Source of the DNA: Clostridia bacterium
GTDB taxonomy: Bacteria > Bacillota > Clostridia > Oscillospirales > CAG-272
DNA length: 41,991 nt
Direction of reading: 5' to 3'
Assembly (NCBI GenBank): GCA_017451485.1
Contig: JAFTOG010000033.1
Location: forward strand, 1-41,991
A program made the translations under genes and the position numbers. Positions 1 to 8,427 of this stretch are shown piece by piece (within the stretch, counting starts at the first letter, position 1; each line of letters starts with the position of its first letter). Below the pieces are notes generated by a model that did no database searches, had not been told where the DNA came from, and saw only the letters and a list, made by a program, of their open reading frames with translations.

Positions 1-124
1 CAGTCTTTACTACGGATGCTTTGCATCCTACACCTCATCCGTCACCATAGGTGACACCTTCCCCTCAAGGTGAAGGCTTAAAGATGTATAACTTTCTCCG
101 TACCACGCGACTATCGCGTGGTAT
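1..124. repeat. Intergenic palindrome-rich repeat
   Basis: Non-coding stretch made of short hairpins: GGATGC/GCATCC at 14-28, GTCACC/GGTGAC at 41-55, CCTTCCCCTCAAGGTGAAGG at 58-77, and ACCACGCG/CGCGTGGT at 103-123. The wording (CACCTCATCCGTCACC, then CCTTCCCCTCAAGG) resembles a dispersed intergenic repeat common in Oscillospiraceae genomes. The window edge cuts it, so its full length is unknown. Confidence 0.5.
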
Positions 125-140
125 TATATGCCCGAAACCA

Positions 141-180
141 AAAATGCCGATATGGAATCAAATCCACATCGGCTTTTTAT
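141..180. terminator. Bidirectional terminator after mscL
   Basis: A 10-bp stem with one mismatch (GCCGATATGG at 146-155 with CCACATCGGC at 164-173) is flanked by an A run on the left and a T run on the right. It can therefore end transcription on either strand. For mscL on the minus strand it lies just after the stop codon. Confidence 0.75.
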
Positions 181-182
181 TT

Positions 183-761
183 TTATTTCTTTAAGCTGTC
201 ACGAATTTCGGTAAGAAGCTTTTGCTGTGTTTTGAAGTATTCTATCTTCGCTTCCTCTCGGGCTTTAATCTCTGCTGCCTCGGCATCTGCCTTAGCCTTC
301 GCCTCTTCTTCAAGCCTTTGTGCCTCGGCTTTAGCTTCCTCCTCTGCTTTCTTTTTTGCTTCAACCTCATCACGGTTGAGCTCCTCATAGAGTCGTCTGC
401 TTTCCTCTTCTACACGCTTTCTTAAATGGTTATATACCTTTATTATTATAAATACAACAAGGGCAGTAAGTAAGAAATCTATTATAGCCTGCAATATAAG
501 ACCGTAGGTTATAGCCACCTCGCCCTGTATAACCTCACCGGAGGCATCTACTATTTCATCCTTAAGCACCCATTTCCACTCCGATAGGGAAAGTCCCTGG
601 AGAATGAGTCCCAAAAGAGGATTAATAAAGCTACTTACAATCTGGGAAACTATTTTATTAAATGCTGCACCTATTACCACAGCCACAGCTAAGTCCACTA
701 CATTGCCCTTAGCAATAAACTGTCGAAATTCGCCTGCCAGCTTTTTATTTTTGCTTGACAT
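183..761 (-). CDS. mscL: Large-conductance mechanosensitive channel MscL with long charged tail
   Basis: Homopentameric inner-membrane channel that opens under membrane tension to release solutes during osmotic downshock. The N-terminal amphipathic part and TM1 read FRQFIAKGNVVDLAVAVVIG, the MscL signature. A loop follows, then TM2 at about residues 83-105. The start at 761 (MSSKNKKL) is chosen because AAGGAG lies just before it; the frame stays open 12 codons further upstream without a better site. The protein is 192 aa, against about 130-150 for most MscLs. The excess is an Ala/Glu/Lys-rich coiled-coil-like tail from about residue 110 to 192. It follows ddh by 75 bp on the same strand and probably shares its transcript. 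Confidence 0.93.
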   Translation of the reverse strand: MSSKNKKLAGEFRQFIAKGNVVDLAVAVVIGAAFNKIVSQIVSSFINPLLGLILQGLSLSEWKWVLKDEIVDASGEVIQGEVAITYGLILQAIIDFLLTALVVFIIIKVYNHLRKRVEEESRRLYEELNRDEVEAKKKAEEEAKAEAQRLEEEAKAKADAEAAEIKAREEAKIEYFKTQQKLLTEIRDSLKK

Positions 762-836
762 ATTTTTTCTCCTTGTCTTTCCCTCAGGCTGTATCAAGAG
801 CCCTGCTCCTTATTGATTGAAGCGACAGCATCTATA

Positions 837-1820
837 TTAAAGCAAGGTTTTATAAAGCTCCTCTTTGGATGCCTGAGTAAGATATGAGGGAGCAATATCG
901 AGAACGGTTTTACATCCACTCTGTCCCTCGGAATTAAGTCTATGGGCTGCCCTTGCATAGGCTACAAGAACGGAGGAGGTAAACTCGGGGTTGGAATCCA
1001 GCTTCAGGCTGTATTCTATTATGTGATTGTGCTCTCCGTTTAAGCCTGTCTTACCGCTTCTTATTACAAAGCCTCCGTGGGGAATACCACTGTGGTCACG
1101 GTCAAGCTCCTCCTTGGAGATAAAGTGAACGGTAGTATCATAGTCGGCAAAGTAATTTTTCATTTCCTTGATTTCTTTTTCTATCCTTGCCTTGTCTGCA
1201 CCCTCCTTGGCTACAACAAAGCACTCACGGATATGCTTTTCTCTGACGGTAAGGTCGGGATTAGCTCCACTTCTTACAGCGTCAAGGGCACTATCCACGG
1301 GGATAGTATACTGCTTACCGTCAAGGACTCCATCTACTCTGCGTATAGCGTCGGAGTGTCCCTGGGACACACCCTTACCCCAGAAGGTATAGTCCTTACC
1401 CTCGGGAAGAATAGCAATGCCGTAGGCTCTCATAAGGGAGAACATACCGGGGTCCCAGCCGACGGAGATTATTGCTATTTTACCACTTTCCTTCGCTGAT
1501 GCATTTACATTTGCAAAATGCTCCGGAATCCTTGCATGGGTATCAAAGGAGTCTATCACATTAAAATGCTTTGCCATTTCGGGAGTTTGCACGGGTAGAT
1601 CCGTTGCACTTCCCCCACAAAGAATCAAAACATCTATCTTATCCTTATAGCTTTCAATATCGTCAGCATGGCAAACAGCCACACCCTGTGTACGAATTTT
1701 AACACTTTCCGGGCTTCTTCTTGTAAAAACAGCCACAAGCTCCATATCATTATTCTGTCGGATAGCACTCTCTACACCTCTGCCGAGATTTCCATATCCG
1801 TATATACCAACTCTTATCAT
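837..1820 (-). CDS. ddh: meso-diaminopimelate D-dehydrogenase
   Basis: NADPH-dependent enzyme that interconverts L-2-amino-6-oxopimelate (tetrahydrodipicolinate) and meso-diaminopimelate. It gives a one-step route to lysine and the peptidoglycan cross-linker. The 327 aa are the usual family length. The N-terminal Rossmann motif GYGNLGRG is at residues 8-15, and the family signatures VGWDPGMFSL and WGKGVSQGHSDAIRR follow. The start is supported by GGAGG directly upstream and a good promoter at 1861-1889. It is the first gene of a probable ddh-mscL unit. Confidence 0.93.
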   Translation of the reverse strand: MIRVGIYGYGNLGRGVESAIRQNNDMELVAVFTRRSPESVKIRTQGVAVCHADDIESYKDKIDVLILCGGSATDLPVQTPEMAKHFNVIDSFDTHARIPEHFANVNASAKESGKIAIISVGWDPGMFSLMRAYGIAILPEGKDYTFWGKGVSQGHSDAIRRVDGVLDGKQYTIPVDSALDAVRSGANPDLTVREKHIRECFVVAKEGADKARIEKEIKEMKNYFADYDTTVHFISKEELDRDHSGIPHGGFVIRSGKTGLNGEHNHIIEYSLKLDSNPEFTSSVLVAYARAAHRLNSEGQSGCKTVLDIAPSYLTQASKEELYKTLL

Positions 1821-1860
1821 ATTATCCTCCGTCTTACGGAATTTTATTTATAACATAAAA

Positions 1861-1889
1861 ATTATATCACACTCTTTTTTTATATGCAA
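1861..1889 (-). promoter_or_regulatory. Sigma-A promoter for ddh
   Basis: On the minus strand, -35 TTGCAT (1884-1889), a 17-bp spacer, and -10 TATAAT (1861-1866), about 40 bp before the ddh start. Confidence 0.7.
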
Positions 1890-1898
1890 TAATAAATT

Positions 1899-2447
1899 TT
1901 ACTTTTTTGTATAGTCGAAATTATTTTTTATTTTTTTAATATGGCGAAACGCCTCTTTTTCGCCCTGCTCGGCAAGAATCCTCAGCCACTCCTCAAGGAT
2001 ATCAGCCGTGGCTCCATTCATCTTCTTTCTTGCATTACCTCTTAAAAAATACTCCAGGGGGTGGCTGTTTTTATAATTTTTCCCCTGGTATATCTTACTT
2101 GCTGCAACACGGTCACAAAACATTTCCTTTAAGTATTTCATAGGCATTGGCACCGGCTCATACATTTTGGTTACGGGATTTAAGTCCACCCAGTATTCGA
2201 AATGATGCTTGTTCCTGCCCTTGTGGTGCATCCATGCACGGGAATAACCGAACAGCTCTCTTTCCCGTTCGTTGGGACTGCGATTGCCCTGATAATATTT
2301 AACACTGGGAATAAGCTCCGTCGGTGAGAGCTTTGACAGGTCGTGAAATAGTCCTTGAAAGAAAATCCCCGCCTTTTTGCAATGCCTTATAACCTGTCTT
2401 CTGTGCTTACCTATTGTATGCAAATGTCTGAACAACTTAAATTTCAT
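1899..2447 (-). CDS. DUF5662-like protein, function unknown
   Basis: Protein of 182 aa that resembles the DUF5662 family of Firmicutes. It is rich in conserved-looking histidines: FHDLSKLSP near residue 35, then WMHHKGRNKHHFEYW near residues 71-85. The H...HD...H pattern recalls HD-type metal-binding folds, but I cannot show catalysis. There is no signal peptide or membrane segment. The C-terminal half (MKYLKEMFCDRVAASKIY) is typical of the family. It ends 79 bp before the ddh start on the same strand, but ddh has its own promoter. The upstream DNA is a repeat-rich gap and no clear RBS is seen before the start at 2447. Confidence 0.75.
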   Translation of the reverse strand: MKFKLFRHLHTIGKHRRQVIRHCKKAGIFFQGLFHDLSKLSPTELIPSVKYYQGNRSPNERERELFGYSRAWMHHKGRNKHHFEYWVDLNPVTKMYEPVPMPMKYLKEMFCDRVAASKIYQGKNYKNSHPLEYFLRGNARKKMNGATADILEEWLRILAEQGEKEAFRHIKKIKNNFDYTKK

Positions 2448-2464
2448 TTTTTCGCACTCTCCTC

Positions 2465-2614
2465 TTTAGCCTCCATCCCTGAGGGAGGGGGACCCTTTTA
2501 CGGTGGAAGGAGTTTCCTCTCTCACCTGCTATATGTAACCTTATTGCAGAGAATCTTTTACGCATTCTCCCTCAGTCACTCCGTGACAGCTCCCTCCCGG
2601 AAGGAGCCTTAATA
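2465..2614. repeat. MITE-like intergenic repeat of about 150 bp
   Basis: Non-coding element with imperfect inverted ends: GCCTCCATCCCTGAGGGAGG near 2469-2488, and the reverse complement of CTCCCTCCCGGAAGGAGCC near 2592-2610. An internal GTCACTCCGTGAC hairpin lies near 2576. The wording CTCCCTCAGTCACTCCGTGACAGCTCCCTC matches a family of short repeats widespread in Oscillospiraceae genomes. No ORF of note. Confidence 0.55.
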
Positions 2615-2655
2615 TTTCATTTACTCAATTCTTCATTACCTTTAATTCTGCACTC

Positions 2656-2814
2656 TGCATTCACTTATTGTCTGTTGTCGTTTCCGATTCATCCTGCCCT
2701 CAGTCAGTTCTCGGTTGGATTCATCGACGACTGCCACACCTTACCTCTCCCTTTTTCACCCACCGGGTGCGGTCGAGGACGGTTCATTCTGCATTCACAT
2801 AGATTCTGCATTTA
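2656..2814. repeat. 159-bp inverted repeat, left arm
   Basis: Read in reverse complement it matches 3716-3874 along all 159 bases with about three mismatches. The two arms face each other across one gene (2941-3711). The arm itself ends in a short internal duplication (TGCATTCACATAGATTCTGCA). With the MITE-like repeat before it, it fills most of the gene-free stretch 2448-2940. Confidence 0.85.
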
Positions 2815-2850
2815 TTTTACCACTTTATCGCCACTTGGTCAAGTTTTATA

Positions 2851-2879
2851 TTGCAAGACGCCAAAAAAAGTGATAAAAT
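2851..2879 (+). promoter_or_regulatory. Promoter for the EEP-family gene
   Basis: -35 TTGCAA (2851-2856), 17-bp spacer, -10 TAAAAT (2874-2879), about 60 bp before the start codon. Confidence 0.6.
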
Positions 2880-2940
2880 ATACTTGTGTAATAAATATGG
2901 CTTATTTACAATAAAAAAATAAGCAAAAGGAGAAATAAAA

Positions 2941-3711
2941 ATGAGCAAGGAAATTAAGGTAATGTCCTTTAATTTAAGAATGGACACAGAACATGACGGT
3001 ATCAATCGCTTCAAAAACAGAATTGACAGGGTTATGGAGGTAATTAATTCCGAGGATCCTGATATTATAGGGTTCCAAGAGGTTACGGATTATATGAAAT
3101 CCGTAATGCGTGAGAATCTAAGAAATTATACAGTTGTAGGCTGTGGAAGAAACGGAGAATATCACGGAGAGTCTATGCTTATAGCCTTTAAGCACTCTGA
3201 CTGTGAGCTTATTTCCCTTGACAATGTGTGGCTTTCAAGGACACCGAGAATCCCCGGTACCAACTACGGTGGAGACAACAGTGGATGCCCGAGAATGTAT
3301 ACAATTGCACTCTTAAAGCACAAAAAAGTGGCTACGCCCTTTAATTTTATTAACACTCACCTCGACCATCAGGGAGTAAATGCCCGTTATCTCGGCTCTA
3401 TGCAATTAGTTCAGGCAATATCGGAAAGACCCGAAAAATTTGTTATGACCGGTGATTTTAATGCTACACCCGACTCCCCCGAAATAAAGCTGATAACAGA
3501 TGCTCTTGCCTACCGTGGTGCTATTGACTGTACCGAGGGCTTTCCCCCAACCTTCCACGCCTTTGGAAAAATACCTGAGAGTGAATGGGTTAAAATCGAC
3601 TACATATTTACCGACGGAAAATGCCTTAGCTCCTACCCTGTGGCTGATATTATGGAGGATGGAAAATATTATTCCGACCATAATGCGGTGGTTTCGATTA
3701 TAGAACTATAA
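2941..3711 (+). CDS. Endonuclease/exonuclease/phosphatase family protein
   Basis: Metal-dependent hydrolase of the EEP (DNase I/exonuclease III-like) superfamily, 256 aa, probably cytoplasmic as there is no signal peptide. The family motifs appear in order: N11 in MSFNLRMD, E47 in GFQEV, NTHLDHQG near residue 138, GDFNATPDS near residue 166, and the catalytic SDHNAVV near the C terminus. The substrate cannot be told: members cut nucleic acids, inositol phosphates or sphingolipids. The start has AAAGGAG 9 bp upstream. It is a single-gene unit with its own promoter, alone between two inverted 159-bp repeats, so it may have moved or flipped as a cassette. Confidence 0.85.
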   Translation: MSKEIKVMSFNLRMDTEHDGINRFKNRIDRVMEVINSEDPDIIGFQEVTDYMKSVMRENLRNYTVVGCGRNGEYHGESMLIAFKHSDCELISLDNVWLSRTPRIPGTNYGGDNSGCPRMYTIALLKHKKVATPFNFINTHLDHQGVNARYLGSMQLVQAISERPEKFVMTGDFNATPDSPEIKLITDALAYRGAIDCTEGFPPTFHAFGKIPESEWVKIDYIFTDGKCLSSYPVADIMEDGKYYSDHNAVVSIIEL

Positions 3712-3715
3712 TCAG

Positions 3716-3874
3716 TAAATGCAGAATCTATGTGAATGCAGAATGAACCGTCCTCGACCGCACCCGGTGGGTGAAAAAGGGAGAGGTAAGGTGTGGCAGT
3801 CGTCGATGAATCCAACCGAGACCTGACTGAGGGCAGGATGAATCGGAAACGACAACAGACAATGAGTAAATGCA
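3716..3874. repeat. 159-bp inverted repeat, right arm
   Basis: Inverted counterpart of 2656-2814. A shortened further copy of its end (TAAATGCAGATTGAATCGG then ACGACAACAGACC) follows at about 3917-3952, so the repeat has partly duplicated again. The rest of 3875-4034 holds no gene that I can see. Confidence 0.85.
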
Positions 3875-4043
3875 TAATCTATGTGAGTGCAGAATTCAGA
3901 ATTGATTGATTTGATGTAAATGCAGATTGAATCGGTAACGACAACAGACCGGTTTATAATAAAATAAGAATTTTCCGACTGCGAAGGAAAATAATCCTTA
4001 CCTATTCACCATTCCCTTTTGGCTTTTCACTATAATAAAAAAT

Positions 4044-4080
4044 CCCGCCCATTGCTCTTTGCAAATGGGCGGGTATTTCT
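4044..4080. terminator. Terminator after pgsA
   Basis: Strong hairpin (CCCGCCCATT at 4044-4053 with AATGGGCGGG at 4064-4073) with an A run on the left that becomes a U run for the minus-strand pgsA transcript. Confidence 0.85.
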
Positions 4081-4689
4081 TTATTCGTTAGGGTCAAGAT
4101 ACTTGGAATAGGTCTTATAGTAATCTATACCCGATGCCACAGTCATAAATGTCATAACTGCGATTGTTACATAGCTTATAATGTGGTAGTCAGTAACTCC
4201 GATAAGCTTGAAAAGAACAGGCTCTATGAGGAGTGCACAAATACATACACACTGGGAAAGGGTCTTGCACTTACCAAAGAAGCTTGCTGCAATAACACCT
4301 GCACCTGCACCGGAGCATACAAGACGGATAGATGTTACTGCAAGCTCACGGAAGAATACTATCGCACTCACCCAAACCATAACTGACTTGAATATAACAT
4401 CCTCTGCATCAATTGTAACCGTAATGGATAAAAGAGATGCAAAAATCATAAATTTGTCTGCCAAGGGGTCCATAAACTTGCCGAAGTTGGTAACCAATTT
4501 ATACTTTCTTGCTATTTTACCGTCTATAAAATCGGTAGTTGCTGTTATGATAAATACAGCTGCAGATACAAGTCCTCTTACATATATATTAGTGATGTAT
4601 AGAACACAAGCCACAAAGACGGGAACAAGCAAAACTCGAAGGATGGTCAGCTTGTTTGGCAAATTCATTTTCTTTTTGTTTTCTTTCAT
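4081..4689 (-). CDS. pgsA: CDP-diacylglycerol--glycerol-3-phosphate 3-phosphatidyltransferase
   Basis: Integral membrane enzyme that makes phosphatidylglycerophosphate from CDP-diacylglycerol and glycerol-3-phosphate, the committed step to phosphatidylglycerol and cardiolipin. 202 aa with several hydrophobic spans. The full CDP-alcohol phosphotransferase signature D-x2-DG-x2-AR-x8-G-x3-D-x3-D is present at residues 53-78 (D53, D56, G57, A60, R61, G70, D74, D78). The start overlaps the rimO stop as ATGA, with AGGAG 7 bp upstream, so the genes are translationally coupled. It is the last gene of the recA-recX-rimO-pgsA run, followed by a terminator. Confidence 0.93.
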   Translation of the reverse strand: MKENKKKMNLPNKLTILRVLLVPVFVACVLYITNIYVRGLVSAAVFIITATTDFIDGKIARKYKLVTNFGKFMDPLADKFMIFASLLSITVTIDAEDVIFKSVMVWVSAIVFFRELAVTSIRLVCSGAGAGVIAASFFGKCKTLSQCVCICALLIEPVLFKLIGVTDYHIISYVTIAVMTFMTVASGIDYYKTYSKYLDPNE

Positions 4690-6008
4690 ACTATTTCTCC
4701 TGTCAAATCATACTCGAGAGCATCCTTGATACGAACACGGACAAAGGTTCCCTCAGGTATTTTTATTTTAGATAAAAAGAATACATTTCCGTCAATTTCG
4801 GGGGCATTATCTGCTGTTCTTCCGTAATAGGTTTCACTAACAGGGTCGTATCCCTCACAAAGAACCTGTACCTCTTTTCCAATTTTACTTTTCAATTGCC
4901 TGTCTGTTATGGAAAGCTGAGCCTTCATTATAGCCTCATATCTTTCCTCCTTGATTTCCTCATCTATCTGGTCCTCAAAGTCATAGGCAGGAGTGTTTTC
5001 CTCCCTTGAATATGTAAAAGCACCGAAATGCTCGAATTTGGCTTCCTTTACAAACTCGCAAAGCTCGTCAAACTCAATTTCACTCTCTCCCGGAAAGCCT
5101 ACAATTGCTGTGGAACGGATTGAAATTCCCTTTACCCTCTTACGAAGAGTCTTTATTACATTGCGGATAAGCTTACCGTCTCCGTGACGGTTCATTTTCT
5201 TGAGTATCTTATCCGAAATATGCTGTATAGGAAGGTCAATGTATTTTACAAGCTTTTTATTTGTTTCAAACTCGCAAATAAGCTCCTCTGTCACCTTTTC
5301 GGGATAGCAGTAAAGAACTCTTATCCAGGTTACATCCGTTTCCTCAGACAGACGACGGATAAGCTTGTGTAAGCAATACTCTCCGTAAAGGTCTATACCG
5401 TAGGAGGTGGTATCCTGTCCTACTATTACAAGCTCCTTAACTCCTAAGGATACTATCTCCTGTGCCTCCTTTACAAGATCGTCTATCGGTCTTGAACGGA
5501 ATCTGCCACGGAGCTTGGGAATTGCACAATAGGTACAGCAGTTATCACATCCCTCGGAAATTTTAAGATAAGCCATAGAATCACCTGTGGTTACAATTCT
5601 GTCTCCACCCAGCTCTACTGTGTTTTTATCCTTAAATTCCTTAAATTTTTCACCTTTTGCAACAGCCTTTACAGCCTCTACAATACTGTGAACGCTGCCC
5701 GTACCGAGAAGAGCATCAACCTCGGGCATCTCCTCCATTACCTCTTCTCTGTATTTTTCAGCCATACAGCCGGTAACAACTATTCCCTTCAGCTTACCGT
5801 TTTCCTTAAGCCATGCAATATCGAGAATATTGTCAATAGATTCCTGCTTGGCATCCTGAATAAAGGCACAGGTGTTTATTACCACTATATCGGCATCCTC
5901 TGCGTCTGTTATCATATACCCCTCCGACACAAGATGTCCGAGCATAACCTCTAAATCAAGCTGATTTTTAGGACAGCCGAGGGATACAAATCCTACTTTA
6001 ATTGCCAT
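4686..6008 (-). CDS. rimO: Ribosomal protein S12 methylthiotransferase RimO
   Basis: Radical-SAM enzyme that adds a methylthio group to the conserved aspartate of ribosomal protein S12. 440 aa in the usual MTTase order: an N-terminal UPF0004 domain with auxiliary-cluster cysteines C12, C47 and C81, a radical SAM core with C-x3-C-x2-C at C154, C158 and C161, and a C-terminal TRAM domain. GCPKNQLDLE at the N terminus favours RimO over MiaB. It overlaps the end of recX by 11 bp and has GAAGGAG before its ATG. Its stop overlaps the pgsA start. Confidence 0.93.
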   Translation of the reverse strand: MAIKVGFVSLGCPKNQLDLEVMLGHLVSEGYMITDAEDADIVVINTCAFIQDAKQESIDNILDIAWLKENGKLKGIVVTGCMAEKYREEVMEEMPEVDALLGTGSVHSIVEAVKAVAKGEKFKEFKDKNTVELGGDRIVTTGDSMAYLKISEGCDNCCTYCAIPKLRGRFRSRPIDDLVKEAQEIVSLGVKELVIVGQDTTSYGIDLYGEYCLHKLIRRLSEETDVTWIRVLYCYPEKVTEELICEFETNKKLVKYIDLPIQHISDKILKKMNRHGDGKLIRNVIKTLRKRVKGISIRSTAIVGFPGESEIEFDELCEFVKEAKFEHFGAFTYSREENTPAYDFEDQIDEEIKEERYEAIMKAQLSITDRQLKSKIGKEVQVLCEGYDPVSETYYGRTADNAPEIDGNVFFLSKIKIPEGTFVRVRIKDALEYDLTGEIV

Positions 6009-6657
6009 GTTTTTCTCCTTCAGCGAATATGTGAATACCCGCCTTTATATCATTTATGCTATAACCGTAACGCATAAGAGAAGCCATCATTTTACCCACA
6101 TCCTCCTTTTCCTTAGGAAGGGGGTTATACTTCTGTGAAATGATATAGGCACAGTTTGCCCCGAAATCCACATTTTTAAGAGCTGATTTAAGAAATTCCA
6201 TAACATCGTCCCTCTTAAATCCCTTAACTATAAACTCCTCGGCAATCTTCATCTGTCCGTACTTTTTGCGTAGACAGCTCTCAAGCAGAATACCCATCTG
6301 CTTCTTCTCATCTATATATCCTCTGTGCTCCATATAAAGAGCTACATTTTCACAAAGCTCCCTTGCATATCCTCTCTGCATCAGCTTATTCACAAGAGTT
6401 TTCTTATTATTATCTCCGTATGAAAGAATGGTAAAGGCATGACGGCGTGCGTTATCGAAGAGCATCTCTTCTCTTATCTTAAGAAAATGCTCATCATCAA
6501 TTATCTCGCCCTCATCAATATCAAATCTCTCGTACTGATCGTTTGAAAGAAGCATCTCAAACTTAGTACCCATAGAAGATGAAATGTGTAAGGTGTAGCC
6601 TTGCTGGGATTTCTTTATTTTTTCTACGGTGTAATAAATTTCATTTTTCATAATCAT
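5998..6657 (-). CDS. recX: Regulatory protein RecX
   Basis: Small helical protein that binds RecA filaments and limits recombination. About 219 aa; the middle carries the RecX three-helix repeats (AFTILSYGDNNKKTLVNKL, then RGYARELCENVALYMEHRGYIDE). The exact start is uncertain: an ATG at 6657 overlaps the recA stop as TGATG, another ATG lies at 6648, and a TTG precedes at 6660. No strong RBS is visible, which fits coupling to recA. The recA-recX order is normal in Firmicutes. Confidence 0.88.
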   Translation of the reverse strand: MIMKNEIYYTVEKIKKSQQGYTLHISSSMGTKFEMLLSNDQYERFDIDEGEIIDDEHFLKIREEMLFDNARRHAFTILSYGDNNKKTLVNKLMQRGYARELCENVALYMEHRGYIDEKKQMGILLESCLRKKYGQMKIAEEFIVKGFKRDDVMEFLKSALKNVDFGANCAYIISQKYNPLPKEKEDVGKMMASLMRYGYSINDIKAGIHIFAEGEKHGN

Positions 6658-7754
6658 CAATCCAAATTAAGTGCGTCTAAGTCAAAATCTCCTGAGTCGA
6701 TATCAAAGCTATCTCCCTCAGAAACCTCTCCATTTTCTATCTTTTTCTTGATTTTTTCTTCAAGCTCCTTCATAAGCTCAGGGTTATCCTCAAAGAATTT
6801 TCTTGTATTATCCTTACCCTGACCTATTTTTGCTCCGTCATATGAGAACCAGGAGCCACTCTTTTCTACGATATCGAGATTTACTGCCATATCTATAATC
6901 TCGGAGGACTTTGAAATTCCCTTACCGTAAAGAATGTCAAACTCCGCAATCTTAAAAGGAGGAGCAACCTTATTTTTTACAACCTTTACCTTAACTCTGT
7001 TACCATAGGAATCGGAGCCCTGCTTAAGAGTTTCGGTTTTTCTTACATCGAGACGGACTGAGGCATAGAATTTAAGTGCCTTACCTCCTGTTGTAGTCTC
7101 GGGGTTACCGTACGCAATACCTATTTTATCTCTCAGCTGGTTTATAAATATTACAATACAGTTGGTCTTTGATACTATAGCAGTAAGCTTACGGAGTGCC
7201 TGGGACATAAGCCTTGCCTGTACTCCCATATGGCTCTCACCCATCTCACCCTCTATCTCCTGTCTGGGAACAAGAGCTGCAACGGAGTCTATTACTACTA
7301 TATCAACAGCACCGGAATTTATAAGTGTTTCCGTGATTTCGAGAGCCTGCTCTCCGTCATCGGGCTGGGAGAGATACAAGTCATCTATATTTACTCCTAT
7401 TGCCTTTGCATACACGGGGTCCAGGGCGTGCTCTGCATCTATGAAGGCTGCTGTGCCTCCCAGCTTCTGAGCCTCTGCAACGGCGTGAAGAGCTACCGTT
7501 GTTTTACCTGAGGATTCAGGACCGTATATTTCTATAATTCTTCCCCTTGGCAATCCACCAACTCCCAGGGCAAGGTCAAGGTTGAGTGAGCCTGATGATA
7601 CAACGCTTACATTGGATTTCTTTTTCTCTCCAAGTCTTACAATAGACTCCTCTCCGTTAGCCTTTCTAATCTGGGCAATTGCAGTCTCAAGGGCTTTTTT
7701 CTTGTCATTTACTGCTTCATTTTTTTCTGTAGCCTTTGTAGCCTTCTTCGCCAT
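6657..7754 (-). CDS. recA: Recombinase RecA
   Basis: ATP-dependent strand-exchange protein and co-protease for LexA self-cleavage. 365 aa with no intein. Walker A GPESSGKT at residues 78-85; [11 protein letters not shown] marks Walker B, followed by the MAW motif region and the L2 loop ([20 protein letters not shown]). The C terminus is acidic, as usual. AAGGAG lies just before the ATG. I see no GAAC-N4-GTTC LexA box in the 100-bp leader. Confidence 0.97.
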   Translation of the reverse strand: MAKKATKATEKNEAVNDKKKALETAIAQIRKANGEESIVRLGEKKKSNVSVVSSGSLNLDLALGVGGLPRGRIIEIYGPESSGKTTVALHAVAEAQKLGGTAAFIDAEHALDPVYAKAIGVNIDDLYLSQPDDGEQALEITETLINSGAVDIVVIDSVAALVPRQEIEGEMGESHMGVQARLMSQALRKLTAIVSKTNCIVIFINQLRDKIGIAYGNPETTTGGKALKFYASVRLDVRKTETLKQGSDSYGNRVKVKVVKNKVAPPFKIAEFDILYGKGISKSSEIIDMAVNLDIVEKSGSWFSYDGAKIGQGKDNTRKFFEDNPELMKELEEKIKKKIENGEVSEGDSFDIDSGDFDLDALNLD

Positions 7755-7854
7755 TTATTTTCTCCTTAGCTATAATTTTCTTCAGGAGCTAACTCCACTA
7801 TCGGATGCTATGATCCGATGAAGTGAAGCCTATACTCCATTTACTTTAATTTTT

Positions 7855-8427
7855 TTAGACAGTAGCAGAATCAAGTCTCCAGCCATCAGTCTCCTTACGG
7901 ATTACTACCTCTACCTCTTCTCCCTCGGTGCTCATAATGGTGGCTACTATTCTTTTACTTCTGATGCTATCTATTTTTATTGTATCGTATTTATACTGTG
8001 TAATTTCTATAGACTCATAATCCTTATATACAGCAATTAGTCCTGTGGAATCCTCTATATATCTGGATTTTGTAAGACCTCCCGTTCCACCGACTGACGG
8101 ATTAAGGTGATACTGTATCAGGGAATTTGCATAAGACGCTGTAAATACCTCCTTTGTCCTTGCGGAGAGAATATCTACCGTCTTGTACTTCTCGTTAAGG
8201 TCAACCTGTCTGTAAACCGACTGATAAATCATACTGTCATCGTAATTAAGACCCTTACCGTAATAAATTTCATTAAGCTCACAGGAGGCTTTTACAAGAT
8301 CCTCAACTATGACAAGTGCCTCCTCCTCCTCCGGTCGTGTGGTAAATTCTATAATAAGCATTACACCACCGACAATAAGGGCAATGGCTAACAGAATAAA
8401 TATAATTCTTTTCTTATTCTTAATCAT
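7855..8427 (-). CDS. Membrane-anchored protein of unknown function
   Basis: 190 aa, not recognised. It begins with a positive N terminus (MIKNKKR) and one hydrophobic segment (residues 7-27), then an acidic patch RPEEEEA, so it is probably anchored with the rest outside. The remainder reads as a small alpha/beta domain with no cysteines of note. Its ATG overlaps the gyrA stop as TGATG, which argues for coupling to gyrA. It could help envelope assembly, but nothing shows that. Confidence 0.72.
   Translation of the reverse strand: MIKNKKRIIFILLAIALIVGGVMLIIEFTTRPEEEEALVIVEDLVKASCELNEIYYGKGLNYDDSMIYQSVYRQVDLNEKYKTVDILSARTKEVFTASYANSLIQYHLNPSVGGTGGLTKSRYIEDSTGLIAVYKDYESIEITQYKYDTIKIDSIRSKRIVATIMSTEGEEVEVVIRKETDGWRLDSATV

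Noticed and set aside
1077..1499. 140-aa plus-strand ORF
   Set aside because: It is the reverse shadow of ddh; no RBS and the opposite frame has clear family motifs.
2675..2914. 79-aa ORF in the left inverted repeat
   Set aside because: It lies in a non-coding repeat whose inverted copy carries no matching frame in its context.
7755..7854. LexA box before recA
   Set aside because: No GAAC-N4-GTTC match; only a small ATCGGAT/ATCCGAT palindrome is present.
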